NCBI GenBank assembly: GCA_033961575.1
Contig: CM066740.1
Coordinates: 62,069,213-62,133,212 of the forward strand
Reading direction: 5' to 3'
DNA: 64,000 bases
Source: Aselliscus stoliczkanus
Lineage: Eukaryota > Chordata > Mammalia > Chiroptera > Hipposideridae
A model generated the notes under the pieces. That model was not told where the DNA came from. It saw nothing but the letters and a program-made list of their open reading frames with translations, and did not search any database. The position numbers were made by a program, and so were the translations under genes. Shown piece after piece: positions 20,151 through 32,475 of the stretch. How positions within the stretch are numbered: position 1 is the stretch's first letter; every line of letters starts with the position of its first letter.

Positions 20151-22897
20151 TTGTACCTAAGTAGATATAAGAAACAACTGCAAATGCTTCAATAAATTAA
20201 TTCAGAGTTAACTCTCTCTTCAATTTAATTCTAGTAGCACAACTGATAATAAATTGATATTTTCTAGAACTGTTTCTTCTAAAATTACTAATGAGATTAC
20301 TCTTACACAACTCCAAGTTAAGATGCTTTGACATCAAATAAAATATTGAATTAGTGAAATAATTTTGCTGTAGTTTCTATCTATAAGTCTTAGTACTTTA
20401 TCTGTGCAACAGAGATGTGTATTCAATTTAGAGACATTCATTAAAAGTTTCCTACATGTTGGTATTTCACTAGCTGTTCATAGAAAGACCGCCCTTGTTA
20501 GAATAAAAATAAAACCAACGTTTAAGTGGAGTAGATACCTGAGAAAAGGTATGTCTGCTACCAAGAATCATTTACTTTTCTAAGAGTGTTTAAGGCCTTT
20601 TCTTGGTCAGAGTGGTTTACATTGAAATACACACATATGCATTGATACTGTGTTAAACTTTCAAGAATGTCTGCAGGCATCTTTAAAAAACAAACTGTCA
20701 TCAAGATTATGCCACAAAGGGTGATGGAGAGGAAGGTCCATTATGGAAGAACTGGATTCTAACACAGGTCAGCATTCTGCTTGGGCTTTCCCTGTACAGA
20801 GTAAGTCCTGGCTGTGTACAGCTCAGCTCTGCCCTCACATACGGGGAAGTGTGCAGTGAGATTGGGGGATGGGGGGAGCAGAGCAAGGGAAAGCATGGGT
20901 GAGTGGACAAGGCTGGAGGAAATGGTCTTATGCTTGAACACACTAACTCCTTTGAGCTGGAACCAAATTTATGGTGCCCTAAGGATGTTTGATATTCAGG
21001 AGTTTTCACGGAAAGACAGTAATCTTGGGAACAAAACTGTTCTCAGAATCATAAACCAATTCGCCTAGATTCAGGTGGCTCTGTGTGTGTTTCCTCCTGC
21101 TTACATACACCTGCTTAGATTACACCAATTTCTGATAGTGATTAACCCTGTATTTTATATCAGCAGCTTTCTGAAGATAAAGATCCCACTAGTGTACTAA
21201 GGACCAGAGAAAATAAACCAAATCCAAATACATTATTCAGAGGACGCTGATCATTATTCAGAGGAGTCGCTGATCCATGCAGCCCTGATTCATCAGTAAA
21301 ATAAACAAGGTGCACTTTTTATAATTGGATGGCAGACTGCAAAATGTCTAAAGAAGACACTTAGATCGGGGCTTTCAACATACAGGAAGAGGCCTACTAA
21401 TGGGTCATTATATTCATTATATGTGAGCAATGACAGAAACTAGTGTAATATGTAACAGGTGTCATTTGAATGATAAGACGAGATGCCCCTGCCCTTCTCT
21501 TCCTTGTTCCTGAACTGTTAATAAACTGTGATATGTGGTAAGTAGAGCACAGGAACTGAAGTAATAACATTTCCTGTTCTGCCATTGAGTGATCTGCATC
21601 CTTGACCTTGCGACACTACTTTTGTGACCCTGGGGTTTTAATGGAACAAAAGTACCTTCTAACTCCAGCAATCTTTCCTTCTATAATTTATCAAGTGTCC
21701 CAGTCTCAGATTAGCTCCCCTCTCCACCCCCTACCTCCTCACCAAGCTGGATCCTGAGATATGGAACCAGAATCTCAACATTTAGTTAGAAGGCATTCGT
21801 CAGCTACGACAAAGGAAACGAGGTTTTTCACATTAAGAGGTGGCCCGGCAGCACGGCATTAGAACAAGAGCCATGAAGGACAACTGCTGGGAGAGGAAGT
21901 GTGTGAGGAGTAACAAAGCCAAGGAAAAGCGGACCCAAAGCTAGAAAAGTGGACAAGTCAAAAAAGAAATACAGGCTGAAGACTACAGTTTTGGTGAGAC
22001 ATTTCATCCAGCTAATCCTAGCTGAGTCCAGTAACGGGGAAAAAAATGTGCCAAATATTTAATACCAACCAAACAGAAGGTACTGAATTAGCTATTTGAA
22101 GGCAGTCCATTCATGCCTTACTCATTGTATTCCACCTCCAGATACTACTACTGATACACGAGTATAGTAGTACTGTAACATATATAAATGTTGGACAAGA
22201 ACAGATAAATATATGATGATATGATGGTGGTGTTCTATTCTAACCAGGAACCCCAGTTCAGTCCAGATTCCTCTCAAGAAAAGCTATAAGATTTTACTAC
22301 TACCACCACCACCAAAATAGCTATCTACATGTCTTTCATGTGAAAAATTATAACTCCTGGAGTCTTATGGAGTAGACTGATCATAAAAGGACAAAAACAA
22401 AACCAAACAAATAATTGGCACTGTGGTCCCTGTGGGCTGACCACACCACCATCTTTCCCTTCCTCTGAGGTGCTGAATACTAATTTATACTTCACTTCAT
22501 CCTGTAAATACTCATACATTAAGTACCTTCCTTTTAAACCTAATGTTTATCTGACGTTGAGGAGCATTACTGTACCAACTAATCCTTTATACAATGTTCA
22601 CAACTGGACAGCCATGTCAGCCATGGAAGTCTTGTGGTATTTGTGTGTTTATTTCAGTGAAACCTACACCCTGTTAAGCTCACATCTTCCCCACTCACTG
22701 GAGCATTTGTATTGCCAAGACAGCATTTGTTCTTTCTCACGCCTTCCTTGACTGATGCACTTCAAAACCATTTCTGACTTTTCAAAAATAAGGCCCAGGT
22801 TCATGGCAACATACTCGTACAGTACTTTGCAGTAGAACTGAGATGAAATGCCTGCTTTTAAATTTCAAGTCAAGCCCCATTTCCCTTTGGGAATAGC

Positions 22898-22928
22898 AGT
22901 ATATTGTATATTGTATATTGCATATTGT
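22898..22928. repeat. Short TATATTG tandem repeat
   Basis: Four copies of a 7-bp unit (tgtatat/tgcatat), intergenic. Confidence 0.85.
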
Positions 22929-22980
22929 AGAGTCTAGCAGTGTAGTGTCTTTAAAGAGACATCAACAGACGTATGCTTCA

Positions 22981-23022
22981 GGAGACACCATTTATATCGA
23001 AGTCCATGTAAATGGTGTCTCC
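22981..23022. repeat. Small perfect inverted repeat
   Basis: GGAGACACCATTTA (22981-22994) and TAAATGGTGTCTCC (23009-23022), 14-nt loop. Intergenic, function unknown. Confidence 0.85.
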
Positions 23023-24038
23023 CTCGCATTGTAGAAAAGGTCCCCCTGCCCAGAGTACTTGCAGGTCAAATCCAAGCTAAGAAAGAGCCTGTCCTAAATT
23101 GAAGATGTGTTGCTTTGAGCCCACTGAGGAGAGGCTCACCTCTACCAGAGTCAAAAGCTAAGATATACATTGCCAATGATACGTTTTGATGGAACTTCTA
23201 AAACAGCCATAAATCTTGATTTTTAATTGATATTTAAGTCTCAGTAATCTAGGGGGCACTCAGGTATTTGCATTTTGATTGAAAACTTGTAAAAATAAAA
23301 GGCTTTTAACACCCAAAGCAAGGCTCTCCAGTTGAGAAAACACATGTGCCATACCCAAACATTAAGAATTTTTCCCTCCCACCAAGGCCTTTGCAGCCCT
23401 TCTCAACCATGTCATGAGCTAGCCCAGCTGCCTACGCTGGCGCTCATCAAGTATCTTAAGACCTTTCTTTTGGGCTCATTTTTTTCTCCAGCTCAATTTT
23501 GTACTTCCTAACTTGTCATGATAGTTCCTTTTTTTTTAGTAGAATATCAGGAGGATCGTTTATGCTGGTAACCTGATTCTGTCTCATTTTTCCTAATTGA
23601 TCCCTGCTATTTCCAAGAATTCCTTTTTTTCTAAGTAACACCAGAAGGGTAGATATAAAAGGGTAGTTATAAAGAAAGTCCTGGAAGCAACCTATATCCA
23701 GCATAGCTTTTTCTAAAAAAAGATAAGGATTTGAACTTCTCTGAACAGACTGGAGAGTCCAAAAATGACTTAGACATCTTTCACTCTTCTAGTCGATGCT
23801 CAGTATCAAAGATGGTCCACAACCTCATGACTCCAGACAGAACTCCATTTGCTGTAGGATGTATCGATATTCAGTTGTATTGATTCTATCAAAGAAAATC
23901 AGATTAAGCCAGGCCTTTCTGATACCAAAACATCTAAATGAATTAGAACTTTAGACTAACTGAGACCTCTGAGGACTTTGTATGCAAGTCCGAAATTTTA
24001 CAGAACGGAGAACCTAAGCCTACAGAAATTAAGTGATT

Positions 24039-24208
24039 TGCTTCAGGTGATAAAACAACTTAATGCAAATTAGACTAAAGCTCAGATTTTATGACTCATG
24101 CTGCCACCCTCTTTAATCATGATCTTTTGTTTTTACCTGGCCCAAATCCATGCCCTTGACTACACCGGATTTTCCCTGAAAACAGTTCCTTCCTTTCTCT
24201 GTCAAGTA
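24039..24208. repeat. 170-bp segment, source copy of a local duplication
   Basis: Matches 24599-24768 with four differences and no gaps. Includes tgctgccaccctctttaatc and gattttccctgaaaacagtt. Its left part resembles a MIR fossil. Confidence 0.95.
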
Positions 24209-24598
24209 GACCAGGCAGAGCTGACTCCCTCCCCAGCTCCAAGAGTTGGCATGTGACCCAGTCTGGACCAATCAGAGCCAAAGACAATTCTGACCAGTGT
24301 TTCAGGTTCAAGTAGAGGCATTCTACCTACTACCAAGGTTGTTGTGGGGATAGATTGTAAGTCTGGAGCTGCTGGCAGCCACCTTGCCACTCAGGAAGCA
24401 AGCCTCCTTTAGAATAGAATCAACACAAAATCAGTTAGAAAGAAGGCTGAAACTTGATAATAGGGTTTGAACACCCAGCTTTGGCAGGACCTAAGGAACC
24501 TTGGGTTCACATGAGCCTACAAATCTTAAGTCAGTGTAAGTCAGACTTCTGTCTCTTGTGACTGGAAGTCCTGAGTAGTATAACTTTCTACTATACTA

Positions 24599-24768
24599 TG
24601 CTTCAGGTGATAAAACAACTTAATGCAAATTAAACTAAAGCCCAGATTTTATGACTCATGCTGCCACCCTCTTTAATCATGATCTTTTGTTTTTACCTGG
24701 CCCAAATCCATCCCCTTAACTACACCGGATTTTCCCTGAAAACAGTTCCTTCCTTTCTCTGTCAAGTA
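24599..24768. repeat. 170-bp segment, inserted copy, flanked by an 18-bp direct repeat
   Basis: AGTATAACTTTCTACTAT occurs at 24577-24594 and 24765-24782, just outside or overlapping the copy's ends. No poly(A), no inverted ends. Confidence 0.93.
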
Positions 24769-25094
24769 TAACTTTCTACTATGTATGATGAAGCTGTGTA
24801 AAAAGGAAAGAAAGCCTATGTAAAACCAAAGTTTTCTAATCAAAGCGCAGATATCTTTTCCTTTTCAATGGTATGCTTTGATATAATGATATAAAGTCTT
24901 AGAAAACCCTACCTTGCTCTGCCTTCATTTTGAAGTGAATAGTGTGTTTAGTACAAGTACAAGGCCAGCTGGAGTGCAGAGAACAGGATACAATATCTGT
25001 TTATTCACAGCAAGTAACTGAAATGGGAAAAACCAAGCCAGGGAATATATTAAGAAACCATTTTAAAAATCTTCCCACAGAACACTCTAATTTT

Positions 25095-25365
25095 CTTTTT
25101 ATAAACCAATAACTATATAGAGATGGAAAATAGATTAGTGGTTTGTTAAGATGGGGAAATGGAGTGGTAGAGGGAGGTAATAGCTAAAGGGCATGGGGGT
25201 TCATTCTGAGGTGACAAAAATGTCTCAAATTGATTATGACGATGGTCACACACTCTGAATATACTAAAAACCATTGAATTGTAATGGTTTTAAATGGAAG
25301 AATTGTATTAACGCCCTGTCTAGATGTGAATTATATTTCAGTAAAGCTGTTACCAAAACAACAAT
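25095..25365 (+). mobile_element. Old L1 3' end
   Basis: gatggaaaatagattagtgg, ctgaatatactaaaaaccat and ttatatttcagtaaagctgt are the usual 3' blocks of L1M elements. Confidence 0.7.
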
Positions 25366-25369
25366 AATA

Positions 25370-26797
25370 ACAACAGAGTGTTGCCATCTAAGGATCAACT
25401 CTTTCCTGGACCATACACAAACTGTTTTCCTTTTCATGTGGCAAATCAAAAACCTAGGCTCTTGTAAAACTGTCTATAGGAAAAAGATAGAAAGATAATC
25501 CAGTCTTGACTCTAGCAGACTTGTTCAAAATTTATTTTGATTATCAATCATATAGACAAAAAAATCTCTTAGCTTCCTTTTCAATGCCACATTGCAAATT
25601 TCTTGCAAAGGTGGTGCTTCTGGCTTCGGGCAGGGTGGGCTCTGCGGCCATGTAGGCCGAGTCTTGGTGGTCTGGATCAGAGAGCAAAGCAGTGACTCAC
25701 TCAGATTCTTCTCTTTGCTGCAGAAGATGGGATTTGATCCAGGGTGAAATCCACCAGGTTTTGGAGGTGGCAGTTAGGGCTGGCTTGGGACCCTCAAGGC
25801 CTCTGAGGAAGTGCTGTATATCTCTAATACACACTCTAGCTACTGTTTTATCTTGCAGCTGCTGAGGAGAATGTTTGGAGGTTTGAAATGGGTCAGGACA
25901 AGTCAACATCCATGAACTCCAGCTTCATTAGTGTCATAGTAAATTCCTTTGGCAGATTCTAACCCTAGGCCTGCTCATTTACTAAATGAATTACAAAAGT
26001 CTCTAAGAGTGAATCAGAAGGGAAGGGAAGAGCCAGAGGATCCAGCTCTCATGGCTTGTGCATGTAGCAAGTTCAGGGCTGAGCTTGGACCTGATCAGCC
26101 AGGGTGCCTCACTAGTCTATTAATTGTTCATTTTGAGACATTAATCAAACAATCCCTTCATCACATAGATGAGAACAAGGAAGCCTAAAGGTAGGATGTT
26201 AGCCCGATGTCACAAGCAACCTAGCAGCCATAAGCAATCTTGAGAACTGGTTAAAAATTATGTGAGCTTCCTACAACCAATTGGGTCAATCAACTATCCA
26301 CGTCTTAGGTGCTTTCTCACCAAGGCAGCATGGAAAGTGTTTGGCCATGTTCACCCACCTGGAACTTACTTAATGAAATGGATGATCATAAGAACTTGTT
26401 GGGAAAGATTTTGATAAGGATTGCAAATCCTGGTTGTAGAGGTCTATTAGATCAAAGATGTGATCACTTTTTGTCCTGGAGCTCTGAATGGCCTCTGTAT
26501 GCACACTGCCAGACACTCAGCAAATTATAAGCAAAAAAAGCAAGAACCTTAAATCAAAGGAGGACCAGCTCACCTTCCCAGCCCTCAAATAATAAAAGAC
26601 AGTGCAAAGAGAAAGCTTGGAATTAGAACTATGAAGAATGAGAAAAAGAGCTTTTACATGGGTTGGAGGAGAATCTCACATGACAGTTTCTACCACGTCT
26701 GAGCAAGGCCAGCAAACGTCCCTCAAAGCCCTTTCCTTTGCTGCTCTAAGGCAATGCCCATTTACACCTTCCTTTTCTTTAGTTTAATTTTATTTTT
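25370..26797. other. Intergenic DNA
   Basis: Unique-looking sequence with a weak MIR-like piece near 26160-26240. No gene seen. Confidence 0.5.
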
Positions 26798-27189
26798 ATT
26801 TTTTAAAGATTTTTTTTTATTGGGGAATTGGGGAGGGGAACAGGGTTGGGGAGCTGGGGAAGGGGAACATTGTGTTTTTACAGGACCCATCAGCTCCAAG
26901 TCCAGTTGTTGTCCTACATTCTTAGTTGTGGAGGGCACAGCTCAGCTCCAAGTTCAGTCACTGCTTTCCATCTAGTTGCCAGGGGCACAGCCCACCATCC
27001 CATGAGGGAGTCAAATGTGAAACCTTGCTGTTAAGAGCATGCACTCCCAACCAACTAAGCCATTGGCTTCCTGGTGGCAGTTCATAGCAACTCAGCTAGG
27101 GCACAGCTCACTGGCCCATGTGGGAATCAAACCGGTGACTCTGTTGCTCAGAGCTCATGCCCTAACCAACTGTGCCACCTGGCCGGCCC
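26798..27189 (-). mobile_element. Long dimeric SINE, antisense
   Basis: Tail side ttttaaagattttttttt and attggggaattggggagggg at left; GGCCGGCCCC head at 27180-27189. Same subfamily as the copy at 4351 (shared gtgtttttccaggacccatc type block). Confidence 0.87.
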
Positions 27190-28854
27190 CCTTCCTTTCC
27201 TTTATGACAGTTTCCAGCCTCTCCTCTGCCACTAACACACTCCAATGTCTTTTTCTTTTTCAAGTGGCAACAACCCAGCTTGCTGCTTGGGAGGAAAAAT
27301 TCATCTTAATAATCATAAAAGTAAATACTGCTCATACAAAAAAGTATTTTTAAAATAAACCATTCTGTGTTCTGTTGGCCTTAACAAAGTTTCCTAAAAG
27401 AAACTGTCTTGACCTCTGAAGAATAGATCAATGGTATCTGCAGAGTAGGCAGACACTGGAGCTGAAATCTGTCTTCAGAGTTTACCTCTAAATGGAGAAC
27501 AAAATATTAACCTTTAGAAAGGATGCAAAATCACTAATTATGAAACATCTCAGCACAGGTTATGTGAGTAAACATCATCAGAAAAGCCTCTTGGAGGGGC
27601 TTACCCTATGGGATTAGGATTCTAGGACATTCATCTCATTCACAACTACTTACTGGTACCTCTATGTGACATTACGAAACGAAGCCTGGAGGGAATAATC
27701 AAGTGTGAAGGATCTTAAACATGTTTCCTTGACTGGAATCCACTGTAGCATCAGCAGTGAGCAAAATGAGGATAGACCTAGCTAGCAGATGGACTGTATT
27801 AAGTGTCATCTGAAGTACTTAGCAACCCCCATCCTGTGCAGTAAGTACATGTCCCAGAAAAAGTGGCAAATCGAGATGCTGTGCTAACTACCTCCCAGGA
27901 TCACAGCAAAATTACAAACAAATTATACAGCATTCAACCTTGGAGGTCCCGGAACACTGGAGGAACAGAACCACTAAATGAGGAACTTTAAGAGGAGGCC
28001 GCGTCGGGTCTGGTAGGACGGGTGGAGACGACAGAGGGCGAGCCCTGTGAGGGAAGCCCCAGCAGTGGGAAGCTTGTCTGGTTGGGGGAGAGACCCTCCG
28101 GCTGCACACAGAGCTCACCAGCCCAGAGTTCCTTTGCCAGGAAGAGGAGTTCTAAGATAGCTGGCAGTAAATTAGTGAGAACTTTCTTTGCTCAGCTTGG
28201 TGAGGCTAAGAGCGGCTGGAGAATCAGAGGGGCCTGAGCCTGGCTTGCTCGCCAGTGAGCACTTACCTGGTTACCGGTGGAGGGAGTGGCTGTGTGAGCC
28301 AGACCCAGGAGCCTGCGGGGATGGACTGAACTGAGCACCTTTGGTGCAAAGGCTGGAGGTTTTTGAACTGTTGTTCCCGTGGTGTGGAGCCTGCACGCGA
28401 GTGGTGTAGGGAGGGCGCCATTTTGTTGGGCTTGGGCCCTCCCACAAAGGATCAGGTCCAAGACCTCATTGGTCTGGTGGAACTGGTGCAGAAGTGCGTG
28501 TGTGCGTGTGCACGCTCATGCGGCCTTGGATCCCAACTCTCCACCCAGCTTATACTGCGTTGCCAGGGAAACGCTGGGCAGGTGCCCTCCGGCTCCAACA
28601 GGCTGCTCACTGAGATGCGGGAGTGCACAAGCCGCCTCGGGTCTGTGCTCTCCGCACTGCACTTGCAGAGTTGCCAAGCTGGTGATTGGTTGTCGGGCTG
28701 CTCTGCCTGATCTGCGAGCGGCTGATTGGGACAGGCTGAGACTGGGAGTTTACCTGGGAGTGTTGGGCTGTGAGCTGTGTGCCTGCGTGATCCAGCCAGG
28801 GCTCTCCTGGTGTTCTATCTAATACATCAAAGCAATCCCAGAGCGACAGCCAGA

Positions 28855-29779
28855 ATGGGGAAACAAAGAAACATGTCACAAGCAAAATATCAGAAGAAAC
28901 GTCTAGAAATGGAACCAAATGAAACAGAGGGATCCAACCTTTCAGAGACAGAGTTTAGAACACTGATGGTAAGAATGTTTAACAAACTTAGTGAGGACAT
29001 AAGGAAGGATAGAGAAATCATAAAAAACAACCAGTTAGAACTAAAGAATACAATAATGGAAATGAAGAACACACTACAAGGAATCACCAGTAGAGTAGAT
29101 GAAGCAGAGGAGCGGATCAGCGATTTGGAAGACAAAATAGCAGAAATCACCCAGTTGGCACAACGAAAAGACCAAAGAATAAAAAAACAATGAAAATAGT
29201 TTAGGAGCCCTATGGGACAAGATGAAGCACAACCACCAACGACTCACAGGAATACCAGAAGGAGAAGAGAAGAAGCAAGGGGTCGAGAATGTATTTGAAA
29301 AAATAATGACCGAAAACTTCCCTACCCAGGTGAAGAAAATTAACATACATGCCCAGGAAGTGCAGAGGGTTCCAAACAAGCTGAACCCAAACAGGTCCAC
29401 ACCAAGACACATCATAGTTAAAATGGCAAAGGTTAAAGACAGAGACAGAATCCTAGAGGCTGCAAGAGAAAGACAGCAGGTTGCATACAAAGGAACTCCT
29501 GTTAGACTAACAGCTGACTTGTCTACAGAGACTCTGCAGGCCAGAAGGGAGTGGCAGGAGATATTCAAAGTGACACAAAATAAAGGCCTACAACCAAGAT
29601 TGCTCTACCCAGCACGGCTTTCACTTAAAATTGAAGGAGAAATAAAGAGCTTCTCAGAAAAGAATAAGCTTAAGGAATTCATTACCACCAAGCCAGCATT
29701 GCAAGAAATGTTAAAGGGCTTTTGTAAACAAAAGAAAGGGGTAAACAAGCTAACCCAGGAAGACCAGGAATACAAATAA
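28855..29779 (+). pseudogene. L1 ORF1 (RNA-binding chaperone) with a frameshift
   Basis: The first part (28855-29193) has the coiled coil: LNTIMEMKNTL-type heptads and SRVDEAEERISDLEDKIAE. The second part (29222-29779) has the RRM and C-terminal domain: RLTGIPEGEEKKQGVENVFE, RHIIVKMAKVKDRDRIL and TPVRLTADLSTETLQARREW. A frame change and stop near 29191 separates them. The protein is the trimeric nucleic-acid chaperone of L1; this copy is broken. Confidence 0.88.
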
Positions 29780-29783
29780 CAAA

Positions 29784-30379
29784 ATGACAATACATATGCA
29801 CCTATCAGTAATCATTTTAAATGTGAATGGGCTAAATGCTCCAATCAAAAGACAGAAAGTGTCTGAGTGGATAAGAAAATAGGACACATGTATGCTGTTT
29901 ACAGATGGAATAAGATATTTCATGCAAATGGAAATGAGCAAGAAAAAAAAGCTGGAGTACCAATATTTATTTTGGACATAATAGACTTTAGAATCACTAC
30001 AATAAAAGACAAAGAAGGGCACTATAACCCTAATAAACATCTATGCACCCAACATAAGAACTCCTAATTACATATAACAGATTTTGACAGACATAAAGAC
30101 AGAGATCAACAGTAACACTATCATAGTAGGGGACTTCAACACCCCATTGTCACCAATGGACAGACCCTTTAGACAGAAAATCAACACAGAAAGAGGGGCC
30201 TTAAATGACACTTTAGACCAGCTGGACTTCATTGATATTTTTAGAGCATTTCACCCTGAAAAAACAAAATATATTTTCTTCTGAAGTACACATGGGACAT
30301 TTTCCAAGATAGACCACGTTAGGCCACAAAACAGTCCCAGTAAATTTAAGAAGATTGAAGTCATATCAAGCAGATATAA
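29784..30379 (+). pseudogene. L1 ORF2 fragment: endonuclease domain only
   Basis: Starts at ATG 29784 (ILNVNGLNAPIKRQ), continues with broken endonuclease motifs IYAP, VGDFN and KIDHV, and ends at the deletion join near 30372-30379. Stops at about 29880 and 30075. Nothing of the reverse transcriptase follows. Confidence 0.85.
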
Positions 30380-30800
30380 AGGAAAAACTGATGGTTGCTG
30401 GCTGGGAGGGAGTGGGGATGAGGGAGAGGGGGAAGGTTTTGGACAGCGTAGGTGGGTGACTACAATGTTGCTGCAGGGATAGGGGGGCAGTTCTGGGAAT
30501 GTAATTGATAATGTTGTGAAGAGACTATTATGTTGAGTGAAATAAGTCAGTCGGAGAAAGACACGTACCATATGATCTCACTTATATGTGGAATCTGAAA
30601 AACTGAATGAACAATCAAAGTAAACAGACTCATAGATATAGAGGAAAAACTGAGGGTTGCTAGTTGGGAGCGGGGTGGGGATAAGGGGTAAGGGGAACGG
30701 AGTAGACAGCATAAATAGGTAACTACAATATTGCCACAGGGATATGAAACACAGTACGGGGAATATAATAATGTTGTAAAGATTTTGTGGCATGTCAGAT
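30372..30800 (+). repeat. Two tandem 262-bp units in the L1 3'UTR
   Basis: Both 30372 and 30634 start with agatata(a/g)aggaaaaactga and continue with similar G-rich sequence and a 'gactacaat(a/g)ttg' type block. The unit spacing is 262 bp. The endonuclease fragment ends exactly where the first unit begins. Confidence 0.75.
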
Positions 30801-31328
30801 GGTCACATGTCTTGTTGGGGAGACCACTTCGTGGATGGAGTAGAGGCTTGATCATTGCACTATACACCTGAAGCTGATGTTGTATAATATTGTATGCCAA
30901 CTGTAACTGAATATATAGATAGTCACGGTTGTGGAGTATACTATGGAAGGGAGTCAAAGGAATTTATAATAGTTATGTATGATATGGTGGGGGGAGTGGG
31001 GTGGCGAACTGGGGGAGGGGGGTTGTCACTTTGGGGGGTAAAGAGTATAACTATTGCATTGTGTTGTACAACTAAAACTAATATAAAAAAAAAAAAAGAA
31101 AAAAAAGTGGCAAATAATTTTTACTCTATAAGATGGTGGCCCTGACTACATGATGTTATACATTTTGTATCTTCCAGTATTTGTTCCATTTACTTGAAAG
31201 GCTAAAGACAGGCTCATTATAGGTTTATTACTGAGAGTGAATATTTCGTTAAAGTGATTCCACATGTTATGATGAGTTGGCATCTCAACCCTTTTTAAAC
31301 CAACACAAAGATGCAAGTGATGAAACAC

Positions 31329-31684
31329 TGTAGACTGAATGTTTGTGTCCCTCCAAATTCATATGTCGAAATGTTATTCCCAATGTGTGGGTGTCAGGAG
31401 GTGAGCCTTTTGGGAGGAATAGGTCATGATGGTGGAGCTCCCGTGAATGAGCTTAGTGCCTTATAAAGAGGCTCCAGAGAGCTTCTTGCCCCTTTGACCA
31501 CATGAAGACACAGGGAGGACAGCTGTTTATGAACCAGCAAGCAGGCTCTCACCTGAAACTGATTCTGCCCTTGCCTTGACCTTGGACTTCCAAGCCTCCA
31601 AAACAGTGAGAAATAAGCTTCTGTTGTTTCTGAACTGTTTGGTCCATGGTATTTTTGTTAGAGCAGCCTGAACAGGCTAAGACA
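31329..31684 (+). mobile_element. Solo LTR, MaLR/ERVL type
   Basis: Begins TGTAGACTGAATGTTTGTGT and ends GGCTAAGACA. Typical MaLR wording inside: aattcatatgtcgaaatg, ggaggtgagccttttgggag, ccttggacttccaagcctcc. An old endogenous retrovirus-like LTR with no internal coding region nearby. Confidence 0.8.
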
Positions 31685-32344
31685 TGAAGCAGCATTTAGG
31701 GTTGGCTTGTTCACTGGTTACAATGCTTTAGCTAACACACCAGAGCTACCTCCCTCTGTCTCCAAACCCAGACCTTGATGACTCATTAGCAGGTAAGAAA
31801 ACTAGGCAGCAGCTAAGACCCTGCACCAACACTACTACATACCAAGTGTGTGCAGTTTCCTGCCCACAAAGGGTCACCATCTAGTGCCGGGAAATGTCTT
31901 AGGCATTTGTACAAATAAGGCATTGTGCAAATGTACAAAAAATGCAAAATGCAGTAACATTAGTTATGCGTGGGAAGTAGGGGAGAGGTCCCCCAAAGCT
32001 TCTGGGGTATATAAACAATGTGATTTACCCAGACGTGTCTGAAATTGTTCATGTGAGACAGTAGACTTAAAGAGTGACTGAGCCATTGATTAGCAATCTA
32101 GGCACGAGGTGGTCACCACCCAGCCCAGATCCAGGCCCTGAACAGGAAGATTAGAAAAGGGAGAAGAGGCTTGGTGGCTGGGACATACTAGACATCGAAG
32201 ATAACAAGCCTGTCATGGTTATACCCATTGTAGGAGTCCCAGCCAAAGCCACCTCCACAACGGCTTTCTTGATATACAATCGACCATCTTTCCACCTCTT
32301 CAGAAGTCCCATCGACTTTGTGTCTCTCTTATACGCACTACCCT

Positions 32345-32475
32345 TGCACTGTAAGTATTACTATTATTAAGTTGTACATTCCTTGAGGGCACAAACTCAT
32401 TTTATATTTCCCTCTGGGCTTTATACATAGAAAATGCTCAATAAATCTCTATTTTTTTCATTTAACTAAATGAAT
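32345..32475 (+). mobile_element. L2 3' end fossil
   Basis: acattccttgagggcacaaa, ctctgggctttatacatag and tgctcaataaatctc, ending in an AAATGAATGA-type terminus. Confidence 0.65.

Larger units (their letters stand above)
20151..24038. other. Intergenic DNA after CTTNBP2
   Basis: Further AATAAA hexamers at about 20190 and 20337 could extend the CTTNBP2 transcript. A short imperfect tandem duplication lies at 21230-21275 (cattattcagagga twice). A small hairpin is at 22981. No gene seen. Confidence 0.55.
27872..31101 (+). mobile_element. L1 retrotransposon, internally deleted, with 14-bp target-site duplication
   Basis: Order on the + strand: GC-rich 5'UTR (about 27940-28854), ORF1 (28855-29779, one frameshift near 29190), start of ORF2 at 29784 with part of the endonuclease domain (VGDFNTPLS; THGTFSKIDHV), an abrupt join near 30372, then 3'UTR and poly(A) (31085-31101). 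The reverse transcriptase is absent. The 14-bp direct repeat AAAAAGTGGCAAAT at 27858-27871 and 31102-31115 marks one complete insertion, so the missing part of more than 3 kb was lost from the element. Several stops in ORF2 show it is dead. Confidence 0.9.

Noticed and set aside
28363..28822. Open frames in a GC-rich block that looks like a CpG-island gene start
   Set aside because: This is the L1 5'UTR, placed just before ORF1 and inside the L1 TSDs.
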